Part shown: positions 32,347 through 39,449 of the stretch, piece after piece
How positions within the stretch are numbered: the stretch's first letter is position 1
Layout: each line of letters starts with the position of its first letter
Assembly (NCBI RefSeq): GCF_013283785.1
Contig: NZ_JABCPZ010000085.1
Location: 1-40,794, forward strand
Length of the DNA stretch: 40,794 bases
Source: Nonomuraea antri
GTDB taxonomy: Bacteria; Actinomycetota; Actinomycetes; Streptosporangiales; Streptosporangiaceae
Reading direction: 5' to 3'
Position numbers and translations under genes: made by a program
Notes under the pieces: generated by a model
Told to the model about the DNA's origin: nothing
The model's input: only the letters and a program-made list of their open reading frames with translations
Database searches by the model: none

Positions 32347-35256
32347 TCAGTGCGAGAACGCCTGGAACTCGGCGGCCCGCACGTGCTCGCGCGTGGCGCT
32401 GGCCGTGGCGCAGTCCGTCGCGGAGTTCGGGTCGTCGTCCTGCTCACCCGCGTACAGCGGGTTGCCGGTGCACTGGGTGGTGACCGCGCGGAGCATCAGG
32501 TGGGTGGCGGTGGTGGTGGGGACGCGGAACGACTTGATCAGCATGTCGGCACCGCGCGGGCGCGGCAGCGACGACTGGAAGGCGTCCGGCGCGCTGGTGT
32601 AGATCTTCTTGTAGTTGGCCGGGTCTGCGCAGTTCGCGCTGCAGGCCAGCACCTCGAACGAGCGCAGCGCCGAGAAGCGGTTCTGCGTGCCGGGGTCGGC
32701 CTCGCCCGGGGCGGTGACCGGCGGCCTGAGCATGGCGCTCACCTGGACCCGGCGGATCTTGACCGGGCTGTCGCCGGCCAGGTCCACCACGACCGACTTG
32801 CCGGCCGGGGCTCCGGTCCTGGAGGCCCAGTTCGTGGCCTCGGTCTCGTCGATCAGCTGGGCGTGGTTGACGCCGTCGCCCGAGGCCGACGCGCCCGACG
32901 CGGACGAGGCGTGGTTACGGCTCAGCGGCAGCGGGAACGGCAGCTTGACGCCGGGCACGACCGCGTACTTCAGCCGGCTGTGGCCGAAGCCGTTGCCGGT
33001 GACGACGAAGTCGTACAGCCCGGGGGTCATCTCCACGGTGTCGCCCAGCGGGGTGGCCGGGTCGGTGTCGGCGACCGGGACCACGCGTCCCTCGTAGTCG
33101 CCCACGTACAGCCGCAGCGCCGCGCCCTTGGCCTCGCCCAGCGGCTTGAGCTGCAGCGAGCCGTTCTTGCCCTTCGGGTTGACGAAGCTCGGCGTCGGGT
33201 CGGCGTCGTTCTGGCCCGCGCTGGTCGCGCCCGCGCCGAGGCCGTGCTCGGCGAACGCGCGCCAGATGATGTCCTGGTTCGCGCCGCCGAAGCGGATCGT
33301 GTCGGCCGCGAGCAGCGCGTCGCGATGGTCGACGTAGCTGACCGCGCCGGTGGCCATCAGCAGCAGCGCGTCGAACGAGAGCTGCGCCCAGCGCCGGTTG
33401 CCCGGGCACTGCGTGACCGGCTTGACGCCGTCCGCGCAGGCCTTCTGCCGGCTGGCCGAGCCGTCGCCGTAGCGCTTGAGGAACGCCGCGCGCACGTCGA
33501 ACTGGGTGGCCGACCAGATCTCGCCGTCGGCGTGCACCTGCTGGCCGACGATGTCGTAGGCGATGTCGCTGTAGTTCAGCGGGGACTTGGACATGTCGTA
33601 GTTGCGGATGCCGCGCTTGGCGTCGCCGGTGACGTAGCCGCCGGTGACGTACGGGGTCTCGCCGCGCGGGCGGAAGCCGTACTCGAACAGGTACTCCATC
33701 GCGAACAGGTCCGAGGTGCTCTCGTTCATCGCCCCGGGCTGCGCGCCGCTCCAGCCGGCGTCCGGGCCGCCGACCATGCGGCCGGAGATCGCGTGGGTGT
33801 ACTCGTGGCCGATGACCGACATGTCGTAGTCGCCGTCGACGCAGGGGGCGTAGAAGCCACCGGCGATCGGCTGCCACAGGTACATGTTGGTGATCACCGG
33901 CATCCCGTCGGGGAAGGTGATCTGGTTGGCGTTGTCGCGGACGGACAGCACCCGCGCGCCCGCCTGGGCGTTGCCCTGCTCGGGGTCGCCGCCGAGTCCG
34001 CCGCGGCCGCCGTTGTCGGCCTGCATGTTCCACGCCGTCTCGGTGAAGCCGAGCCGGTAGGACCAGTCGTGCATGCGGTTGTGCATGGCGTGCAGGTTCG
34101 AGATCGACGCTTCCAGGTCGTTCTCGCCCGGCTGGTCGAACACCGCGGGGTTGCACTTGGCCTTGTACCAGGTGTTCTGCCACGGGTAGGCGTAGTCGCG
34201 GCTGGGGGTGGGCACGTTGCTGCGGGTGCCGACGGTGAACGGGTCGCCGCTGGCCCGGTTCTCGAACGTGCGCGCCGCGTTGCCGAGACTGGTGAACGTC
34301 GGCGTGTTCGTCGTGTGGTCGACGTCCCAGGCCTTGCCCGTGGCCGGGTCGCCGCCGACCACGTAGTCACAGCCGGGGCCGGCCGTGAAGCACCAGGTCT
34401 TGCGGGTGTCGGTGGAGGAGTAGTCGCCTGGCGGGTTCGCCGGGAAGGCCTCCCAGCTCGGGTTCTCCGGGTCGAAGTGGTCGACCAGGTTCTCCCTGAC
34501 CAGGATCGCGCCGCTGACCGCGTCCACGTGCGTGGTGTAGGCGGCGGTCTCGTCCTGGCCGCCCCCGCCCACGACCACCTGGTACGCGTTGTGCACGCCG
34601 TCCGCCGCCGGCACGGCCACCGGGGTGACCTTCTTGACCGGGGCCGTGGCCAGGTCGATGCCGCCGTCCTTGGCGGCGATCTCCAGCGCCCGCTGGGCGG
34701 TGATCGCGGCGGCCGGCGGCGCGCCGGTGGCCCGGGACAGCGACGAGGTGACGTGCCAGACCTTGCCGCCGTTCACGCCCACCGCGACCAGGCCGTCCAC
34801 GCCGGCCGGCAGGTCGCCGAACTTCTGCCGCAGCAGCACGGCGTGGCCGTCGCCGATCGGGTTGATCGCGACCTTCTCCAGCGCGTCCACCGCGGCGGGC
34901 GGCAGGCCGAACAGGCTCTCGTTGTTCTTCAGATAGGTGCGCGCGGCCTGCTCGGGGTCGGCGCCCAGGCCCTCGGCCAGCGGCTGGGCGGCGGCGGTGA
35001 CGACCGCCGGGGTGCCCAGCGCGTTCCACCGGACGTCGGCGGAGTTCGCCGCGCCGCGCGCGGCGAAGCTTGCGGGCGGCGGCACCCGGCCCTGGCGGTT
35101 GTCCAGGTCGGGCTTGCCGTGTTCCTCCCCTTGGAAGTCGTGGACGACGGGAGCCTTGCCACCGGGTTCGCCCCGGGCCGTGCCCGCGATGGGCAGGGTG
35201 GCCGCGGCCATCGCGACGACGATCACAGTGCTGCGTAACCAGGGCTTCGTTGCCAC
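32347..35256 (-). CDS. Secreted M36 (fungalysin-type) metalloprotease
   Basis: This 969-residue protein starts at GTG (GGAGGG upstream). A signal peptide ends near AGTARG (residue 29). A propeptide with FTP-like region is seen to about 270 (GNSADVRWNALG.., NESLFGLPPAAVDAL). The zinc-binding motif is HEYTH (His484, Glu485, His488) in VIGHEYTHAISGRMVGG, and the third ligand is in NESTSDLFAMEYL. GGGFYAPC and PGAMNE loops match M36. The C-terminal 200 or so residues form a beta-sandwich domain (TNWASR.., VVVDLAGDSPVKIRRVQV), resembling F5/8 type C. It is extracellular, zinc-dependent and autoprocessed. Confidence 0.93.
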   Translation of the reverse strand: MATKPWLRSTVIVVAMAAATLPIAGTARGEPGGKAPVVHDFQGEEHGKPDLDNRQGRVPPPASFAARGAANSADVRWNALGTPAVVTAAAQPLAEGLGADPEQAARTYLKNNESLFGLPPAAVDALEKVAINPIGDGHAVLLRQKFGDLPAGVDGLVAVGVNGGKVWHVTSSLSRATGAPPAAAITAQRALEIAAKDGGIDLATAPVKKVTPVAVPAADGVHNAYQVVVGGGGQDETAAYTTHVDAVSGAILVRENLVDHFDPENPSWEAFPANPPGDYSSTDTRKTWCFTAGPGCDYVVGGDPATGKAWDVDHTTNTPTFTSLGNAARTFENRASGDPFTVGTRSNVPTPSRDYAYPWQNTWYKAKCNPAVFDQPGENDLEASISNLHAMHNRMHDWSYRLGFTETAWNMQADNGGRGGLGGDPEQGNAQAGARVLSVRDNANQITFPDGMPVITNMYLWQPIAGGFYAPCVDGDYDMSVIGHEYTHAISGRMVGGPDAGWSGAQPGAMNESTSDLFAMEYLFEYGFRPRGETPYVTGGYVTGDAKRGIRNYDMSKSPLNYSDIAYDIVGQQVHADGEIWSATQFDVRAAFLKRYGDGSASRQKACADGVKPVTQCPGNRRWAQLSFDALLLMATGAVSYVDHRDALLAADTIRFGGANQDIIWRAFAEHGLGAGATSAGQNDADPTPSFVNPKGKNGSLQLKPLGEAKGAALRLYVGDYEGRVVPVADTDPATPLGDTVEMTPGLYDFVVTGNGFGHSRLKYAVVPGVKLPFPLPLSRNHASSASGASASGDGVNHAQLIDETEATNWASRTGAPAGKSVVVDLAGDSPVKIRRVQVSAMLRPPVTAPGEADPGTQNRFSALRSFEVLACSANCADPANYKKIYTSAPDAFQSSLPRPRGADMLIKSFRVPTTTATHLMLRAVTTQCTGNPLYAGEQDDDPNSATDCATASATREHVRAAEFQAFSH

Positions 35257-35318
35257 TGTTCCCTCCTGCGCATGCCGAGACGCACGGATCGCGTGCGTCT
35301 CGCAAGAGGTAACACCGC

Positions 35319-35351
35319 CCAGTCAACGCGGCAAGATCTTGTATTGACTGG
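35319..35351. promoter_or_regulatory. Inverted repeat CCAGTCAA / TTGACTGG between divergent genes
   Basis: Eight-base half-sites at 35319-35326 and 35344-35351 are separated by 17 bp. Each half contains a TTGACT that looks like a -35 directed outward toward its own gene: the M36 protease on the minus strand and DUF2071 on the plus strand. Good -10 elements at correct distance were not found, so an operator is as likely as a symmetric promoter pair. Confidence 0.5.
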
Positions 35352-35367
35352 AATATCGGCGTATAGG
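35339..35367 (+). promoter_or_regulatory. Candidate promoter for the DUF2071 gene
   Basis: TTGTAT (35339-35344) and TATAGG (35362-35367) are spaced 17 nt and overlap the right half of the inverted repeat. A transcript would have a leader of about 80 nt. Confidence 0.4.
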
Positions 35368-35456
35368 GGGCTTTGGGGTAGGCGGGGGCCTTTGGGGCAG
35401 GCGGAGAGCCGGGCGCGGGCCGCATGGCGGCGGCCGGAGGCGGGCAGGAGGCGGTC

Positions 35457-36194
35457 ATGCGAGCACCGCCGTCCGCGAAGGTCGACCGGCCCGTGATGCA
35501 TCACCGCTGGTCGACGATGACGTTCATGCACTGGCGCTACCCGCGCGACCTCGTCGCCGCGCTGGTGCCAGGCTCGTTCACCGTGGAGACGTTCGACGGG
35601 AGCGCGTGGGTCGGGCTGACGCCGTTCCTCATGTCGGACGTGCGCGCGCCGGGCACGCCGGCGCTGCCCTGGCTGTCCCGCTTCCCCGAGACCAACCTGC
35701 GGACGTACGTGCGTGACGCCGAGGGCCGTCCCGGGGTCTGGTTCCTGTCACTGGACGCCGGGCGGTTGCCTGCCGCGATCGCCGGGCGCGGCGGGTACGG
35801 GCTGCCGTACTACTGGTCCGGCATGTCGGTGGACGTGGCCGGCCCGCTCGTCCGCTACCGGTGCCGGCGGCGCTGGCCCTCCTCGCGCGGCACCCGGTGC
35901 GACGCGAACGTGGAGACCGGGCCGCCGCTGACGGACGGCGAGCACGACGAGCTCGCGTTCTTCCTGACCGCCAGGTTCCGGCTGTTCTCGCTGGTGGCCG
36001 ACCGGCCCGTCGCCGCCGAGGTCGAGCACCCGCCCTGGCCGTTGCGGCGGGCCCGGTTGATCGGGCTCGACCAGGACCTCGTCCAGGCCGCCGGGCTGCC
36101 CGCGCCGGACGGCCCGCCGCTGCTGCACGCCTCGACCGGCGTGCCGGTGCGGGTCGGGCTGTGGAACTGGGTCAGGCCGGGGGACGGGCGGTAG
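35457..36194 (+). CDS. DUF2071 (YqjF-like) family protein
   Basis: This 245-residue protein starts at ATG behind AGGAGG (spacing 5); an ATG 33 bp upstream is less supported. The pattern WSTMTFMHWRYPRDLVAALVPGSFTVETFDGSAWVGLTPF and the following TNLRTYVRDAEGRPGVWFLSLDAG match the DUF2071 family, an acetoacetate decarboxylase-like fold without assigned activity. It lacks the decarboxylase lysine motif as far as I can see. It is cytoplasmic, divergent from the protease. Confidence 0.88.
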   Translation: MRAPPSAKVDRPVMHHRWSTMTFMHWRYPRDLVAALVPGSFTVETFDGSAWVGLTPFLMSDVRAPGTPALPWLSRFPETNLRTYVRDAEGRPGVWFLSLDAGRLPAAIAGRGGYGLPYYWSGMSVDVAGPLVRYRCRRRWPSSRGTRCDANVETGPPLTDGEHDELAFFLTARFRLFSLVADRPVAAEVEHPPWPLRRARLIGLDQDLVQAAGLPAPDGPPLLHASTGVPVRVGLWNWVRPGDGR

Positions 36195-36212
36195 CCGAGG
36201 GTTGACGATGGC

Positions 36213-36244
36213 CGGGACCCCGGGAGCGGCGGGTGCCGGTCCCG
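36213..36244 (+). terminator. Possible terminator of the DUF2071 gene
   Basis: CGGGACC (36213-36219) pairs with GGTCCCG (36238-36244) across an 18-base G/C-rich loop, 18 bp past the stop codon. Confidence 0.4.
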
Positions 36245-36287
36245 AGGTCTTCGTGTGGTGGTTACCAGTCGACCAGTCGTGTGATGG

Positions 36288-37262
36288 TTACCAGTCGCCG
36301 CCCTCGTCGCCTTCGAAGACCTCCTCGAAGACCTCCTCCACGATCTCGCCCGCGACCAGCCCGCCCACGACGCCCGCCGCGCCGGCCGCGGCGATCGTGC
36401 CCATCCCGGGGCCGTCGTGGTGGCCGTGGTGTCCGTGCTGTCCGTGGCCGTCGTGGTGGCCGAAGTGGCCGCCCGAGTGCCCGCCGGAGTGGTGACCGTA
36501 CTGGGACAGGCCGGCCAGCCAGCCGCCCAGCTCGGCGGCCCAGTCGGTGTGCAGCGCGTCGTCGTGGCTGACCGTGAAGCGCCCGAGCGCGTCGCCGGAG
36601 TAACGCCCGGCCCGCTTGTCGGCCTCCAGGACGACCTCCAGCCTGGCCGGGTCGGCCACGAACGTGACCTCGATCTCGCCCACCGCCCCGGCGTACTGCC
36701 CGGTCGGGTAGAACTCGATCTCCTGGTAGAACGGCAGCTCCTGGCGGATCCCGCGCAGGTGGCCCAGCTCCAGGTCGGCCGACTTGAAGCGGAAGCCGAG
36801 CCCGAGCAGGCCCTCCAGGATGCGCAGCTGCGAAGGCAGCGGCTCGACCGCGAACATGTCCAGGTCGCCCTTGTCGACGGCCTTGGCGATGGCCAGCTCG
36901 GTGCGCACGCCCACGGCCATGCCGGTCAGCGGCTGGCCGTCGATCTGGCTGATCGGGCTCTCCCACGGCACCGGGATCTCGAAGGCTACGCTCCGGTCCT
37001 CGCTCTTGCGCAGCGTGAACGGGCCGGAGACCTCGGTGCGGGCGAACTCGCTGACCCCGCCGCCCTCGCCGTCGCCGTACTCGATCTCGACGCGGGCCAC
37101 CAGGCCGAGCGTGATGTGCTCGATCTCGGCGTCGAAGTCGCCGCCCTTCAGCCGTACCTCGCCGGCCAGCGTGCCGCCCGGCCGGGTCCGCGAGGTGGAC
37201 AGCACGGTGTCCACGGTGGGCGCGCCGACGCCCAGAGCACCCAGCATGCGTTTGAAGACCAC
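36288..37262 (-). CDS. Spo0M-like sporulation-control protein with His-rich tail
   Basis: This 324-residue protein has a GTG start with GGGAGAG upstream. Residues 1-235 match Spo0M (VFKRMLGALGVGAPTVDTVL, then arrestin-like strands GGTLAGEVRLKGGDFDAEIEHITLGLVARVE). Residues about 253-285 are a Gly/His-rich run (GHHSGGHSGGHFGHHDGHG and on), followed by an Ala/Gly/Val hydrophobic stretch and an acidic end (EEVFEEVFEGDEGGDW). The His-rich region could bind Zn, Ni or Cu. In Bacillus Spo0M controls sporulation through unknown partners. A 12-bp sequence covering its last codons is duplicated just downstream (36258-36270). Confidence 0.88.
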   Translation of the reverse strand: MVFKRMLGALGVGAPTVDTVLSTSRTRPGGTLAGEVRLKGGDFDAEIEHITLGLVARVEIEYGDGEGGGVSEFARTEVSGPFTLRKSEDRSVAFEIPVPWESPISQIDGQPLTGMAVGVRTELAIAKAVDKGDLDMFAVEPLPSQLRILEGLLGLGFRFKSADLELGHLRGIRQELPFYQEIEFYPTGQYAGAVGEIEVTFVADPARLEVVLEADKRAGRYSGDALGRFTVSHDDALHTDWAAELGGWLAGLSQYGHHSGGHSGGHFGHHDGHGQHGHHGHHDGPGMGTIAAAGAAGVVGGLVAGEIVEEVFEEVFEGDEGGDW

Positions 37263-37343
37263 GGCTATGTCTCTCCCTGTCGAGAAGTGGATTGTTGTCT
37301 CCGCCGTCCGCCAGAACGATCAACGCGCGGTCCGAGTTCCGGT

Positions 37344-38909
37344 TCAGACGATCTCGAAGTCCGCCATCATCGCCATGTCCTCGTGTTCGAGGTTGTGGCA
37401 GTGCAGCATGTACGTGCCGCGGTAGCCGTCGAAGCGGGCGAGCACGTCCACGACCTCGTACGGGCGCACGTCCACGGTGTCCTTCCAGCCTGCGTCCGCG
37501 GCGGACGGTGACCGGCCGTTCCTGGCCAGCACCTGGAAGTGTGCCAGGTGCACGTGTACCGGGTGGTGGAAGTCGCTGGTGAAACGCCATCGTTCGGTGG
37601 TGCCCAGGCGGGGGCGGGCCAGCGGGCGTCCCGGCTGGTAGCGCAGGCCGTTGATCGTCCAGGCGGCCGATCCGACGTCGCCGGTTCTGCGGAAGTCGAA
37701 GACGCGGGTGGCCACGGCGGGGCCTGCCGGACGCGCCCGCGCCAGGGTCTTCGGCACGGCGCTGTCGTCGGCGGCCCGGCGCGCGACCACGAACCGCATC
37801 ACGTTGCGGGCCGGGCCGCTGCCCAGCATGTTGACCAGCGTGACCGTGCTGCCGACCGGGTAGGCGGAGAAGTCCACGACGACGTCGAACCGCTCGCCGG
37901 GCGACAGCGGGATCTCGTCGTGGACGACGGGCGCGGTGAGCAGGCCGGCGTCGCTGCCGATCTGGGTGAACCGGCCGCCTGGGGCGAGCTTGAGCCGGTA
38001 GCGGCGGGCGTTGGAGGCGTTGAGCAGGCGCAGCCGGTAGCGGGTCGCCGTCACCTCGGCGACCGGCCAGGGCGCGCCGTTGACCAGGATCACGTCGCCT
38101 TCGACGCCTTCCATGTAGTCGCCGTGCACCCCCGCAGCCATGCCGTCGTGTCCCGCCGCCATGCCGCCGTGTCCGCCCCCGTGTCCGCCCCCGTGTCCGC
38201 CTCCTTGCTGGGGTGCGTGCTCGGGTGCGTGCGGGTACAGGAAGGAGCCGTCCTCGTCGAAGGATCTGTCGCAGATCATCAGCGGCAGTTCGCGGTCGCC
38301 GCGCGGCAGCGGCAGCGCGTCCTCCTCGTCGTCGCGGAGCAGGACGAACCCGGCCAGCCCCCGCCACACCTGCGGCGCGGTGAAGTCCATGCGGTGGTCG
38401 TGGTACCAGAGCGTGGCGGCCGGCTGGTCGAGCGGGTAGACGTAGTCCCTGGCCCCCTGGTGGTGCGTCTCCGGCATGTGCCCCCGGGAGGCGTGCCCGC
38501 CCTCGGGGATGATCAGGTCGGTGGGGTAGCCGTCGGAGTCCGGCGGGGTGACGCCGCCGTGCAGGTGGGTCGAGGTGGGCACGGGCAGCCTGTTACGCAC
38601 ACCGATCGTGGTGCGTTCGCCGCGCCGCAGGTCGAAGGTGGGACCGGGGAACGTGCCCGCGTAGCCCCACACCTCGGTCCTGGTACCCGGGATGATCTCC
38701 ACCTGGGCGGCCCGCTGCACGACCTCGTAGCGGCCCGGACGTACCGGGCGGGCCACGTCCGGGATGGGCAGCGGGACGGTGAAGGGCCGCGGCAACGTCA
38801 ACCGGCTGGCCAGCGCCTGACCGGCGGTCTCGGTGAGCCCGCCGCACCCGGCCAGGGCGAGCCCCGCTCCCCCGAGCAGCCCGAGGAACGAACGTCTGGA
38901 GACGGTCAT
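37344..38909 (-). CDS. Multicopper oxidase (laccase/CueO-like), Tat-exported lipoprotein
   Basis: This 521-residue protein has a twin-arginine signal (SRRSFLG) with an overlapping lipobox ALAGC placing Cys22 for lipidation. The four copper-binding blocks are intact: HLHGG (His115, His117), WYHDH (His170, His172), HPVHVHLAHF, and HCHNLEHEDMAM with His503-Cys504-His505, the T1 His509 and a Met ligand around 514. A His/Gly/Met-rich insert at about 235-267 (HGGGHGGGHGGMAAGHDGM) resembles the Met-rich loop of CueO and suggests a cuprous oxidase role in copper tolerance. The start overlaps the stop of the upstream membrane gene by 4 bp. Confidence 0.95.
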   Translation of the reverse strand: MTVSRRSFLGLLGGAGLALAGCGGLTETAGQALASRLTLPRPFTVPLPIPDVARPVRPGRYEVVQRAAQVEIIPGTRTEVWGYAGTFPGPTFDLRRGERTTIGVRNRLPVPTSTHLHGGVTPPDSDGYPTDLIIPEGGHASRGHMPETHHQGARDYVYPLDQPAATLWYHDHRMDFTAPQVWRGLAGFVLLRDDEEDALPLPRGDRELPLMICDRSFDEDGSFLYPHAPEHAPQQGGGHGGGHGGGHGGMAAGHDGMAAGVHGDYMEGVEGDVILVNGAPWPVAEVTATRYRLRLLNASNARRYRLKLAPGGRFTQIGSDAGLLTAPVVHDEIPLSPGERFDVVVDFSAYPVGSTVTLVNMLGSGPARNVMRFVVARRAADDSAVPKTLARARPAGPAVATRVFDFRRTGDVGSAAWTINGLRYQPGRPLARPRLGTTERWRFTSDFHHPVHVHLAHFQVLARNGRSPSAADAGWKDTVDVRPYEVVDVLARFDGYRGTYMLHCHNLEHEDMAMMADFEIV

Positions 38910-39307
38910 GCCGCGGCCCTCACTCGCAGCGACCACCAGGTCCAGGCCGTGAAGACGGCCGACAACCCGAAGACGGCCATGCCGAGCGGGATGTGCAGCG
39001 CGATCACCCTGGCCTGCCCCAGCCCGATCTGGGCCAGTTCCATGGCCACCAGCCCCAGGCTCGCGAGGGCCGGCCACAGCGCCACCCGCGCCGGTCGCCA
39101 CAGCAGGAACGCGGCGAGCGTCTGGAGGTAGAGCACGCTGTGGGTGAAGCCGCCGTTGCCGCGGTGCCAGGCGAGCAGGTCCACGTCGCCGGTGACGAAC
39201 AGCCCGGCCAGCACGGCCTGCGCGAGCACCCCGGCCAGGTGGGCGGTGGCGAGCACGCGCAGGGCCCAGACGACCCAGCCGGGCGCGGCGGTGGTTGTGA
39301 GGTTCAT
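38906..39307 (-). CDS. Small four-helix membrane protein in operon with the multicopper oxidase
   Basis: This 133-residue protein has hydrophobic helices at about 10-35, 50-70, 75-96 and 100-125. A conserved-looking His in LIGLGQARVIALHIPLGMAV and another in LLAWHRGNGGFTHS could bind a ligand or heme, but this is uncertain. The ATGA overlap with the oxidase gene indicates coupling. A role in oxidase assembly or electron transfer is possible. I do not recognise the family. Ribosome site weak (CCGGA). Confidence 0.8.
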   Translation of the reverse strand: MNLTTTAAPGWVVWALRVLATAHLAGVLAQAVLAGLFVTGDVDLLAWHRGNGGFTHSVLYLQTLAAFLLWRPARVALWPALASLGLVAMELAQIGLGQARVIALHIPLGMAVFGLSAVFTAWTWWSLRVRAAA

Positions 39308-39437
39308 GTCCGGAATGTTCGGGTCTGCGGGTGGGGGTGCACGTCGGCCACAGGTGGGCTTCGCCGCGTACTCCCAGGGTGGTACGCGGGCCTTCCACGG
39401 CCAACTCACGGGGGACGTCCCGGGGTGGGGCGGCCCC

Positions 39438-39443
39438 TAGATT
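39438..39443 (+). promoter_or_regulatory. Possible -10 for a leaderless kinase transcript
   Basis: TAGATT ends 6 nt before the ATG at 39450 (the region has no Shine-Dalgarno); a -35 was not evident. If used, transcription would start at the ATG. Confidence 0.35.
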
Positions 39444-39449
39444 GGCAGG

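Noticed and set aside
32299..35238. A 979-codon open frame on the plus strand opposite the M36 protease
   Set aside because: Shadow of a real gene with intact HEYTH motif, signal peptide and ribosome site on the other strand.
36258..36298. Duplicated 12-bp sequence GGTTACCAGTCG at the 3' end of the Spo0M-like gene
   Set aside because: Noted as a curiosity; too short to claim a mobile or regulatory element.
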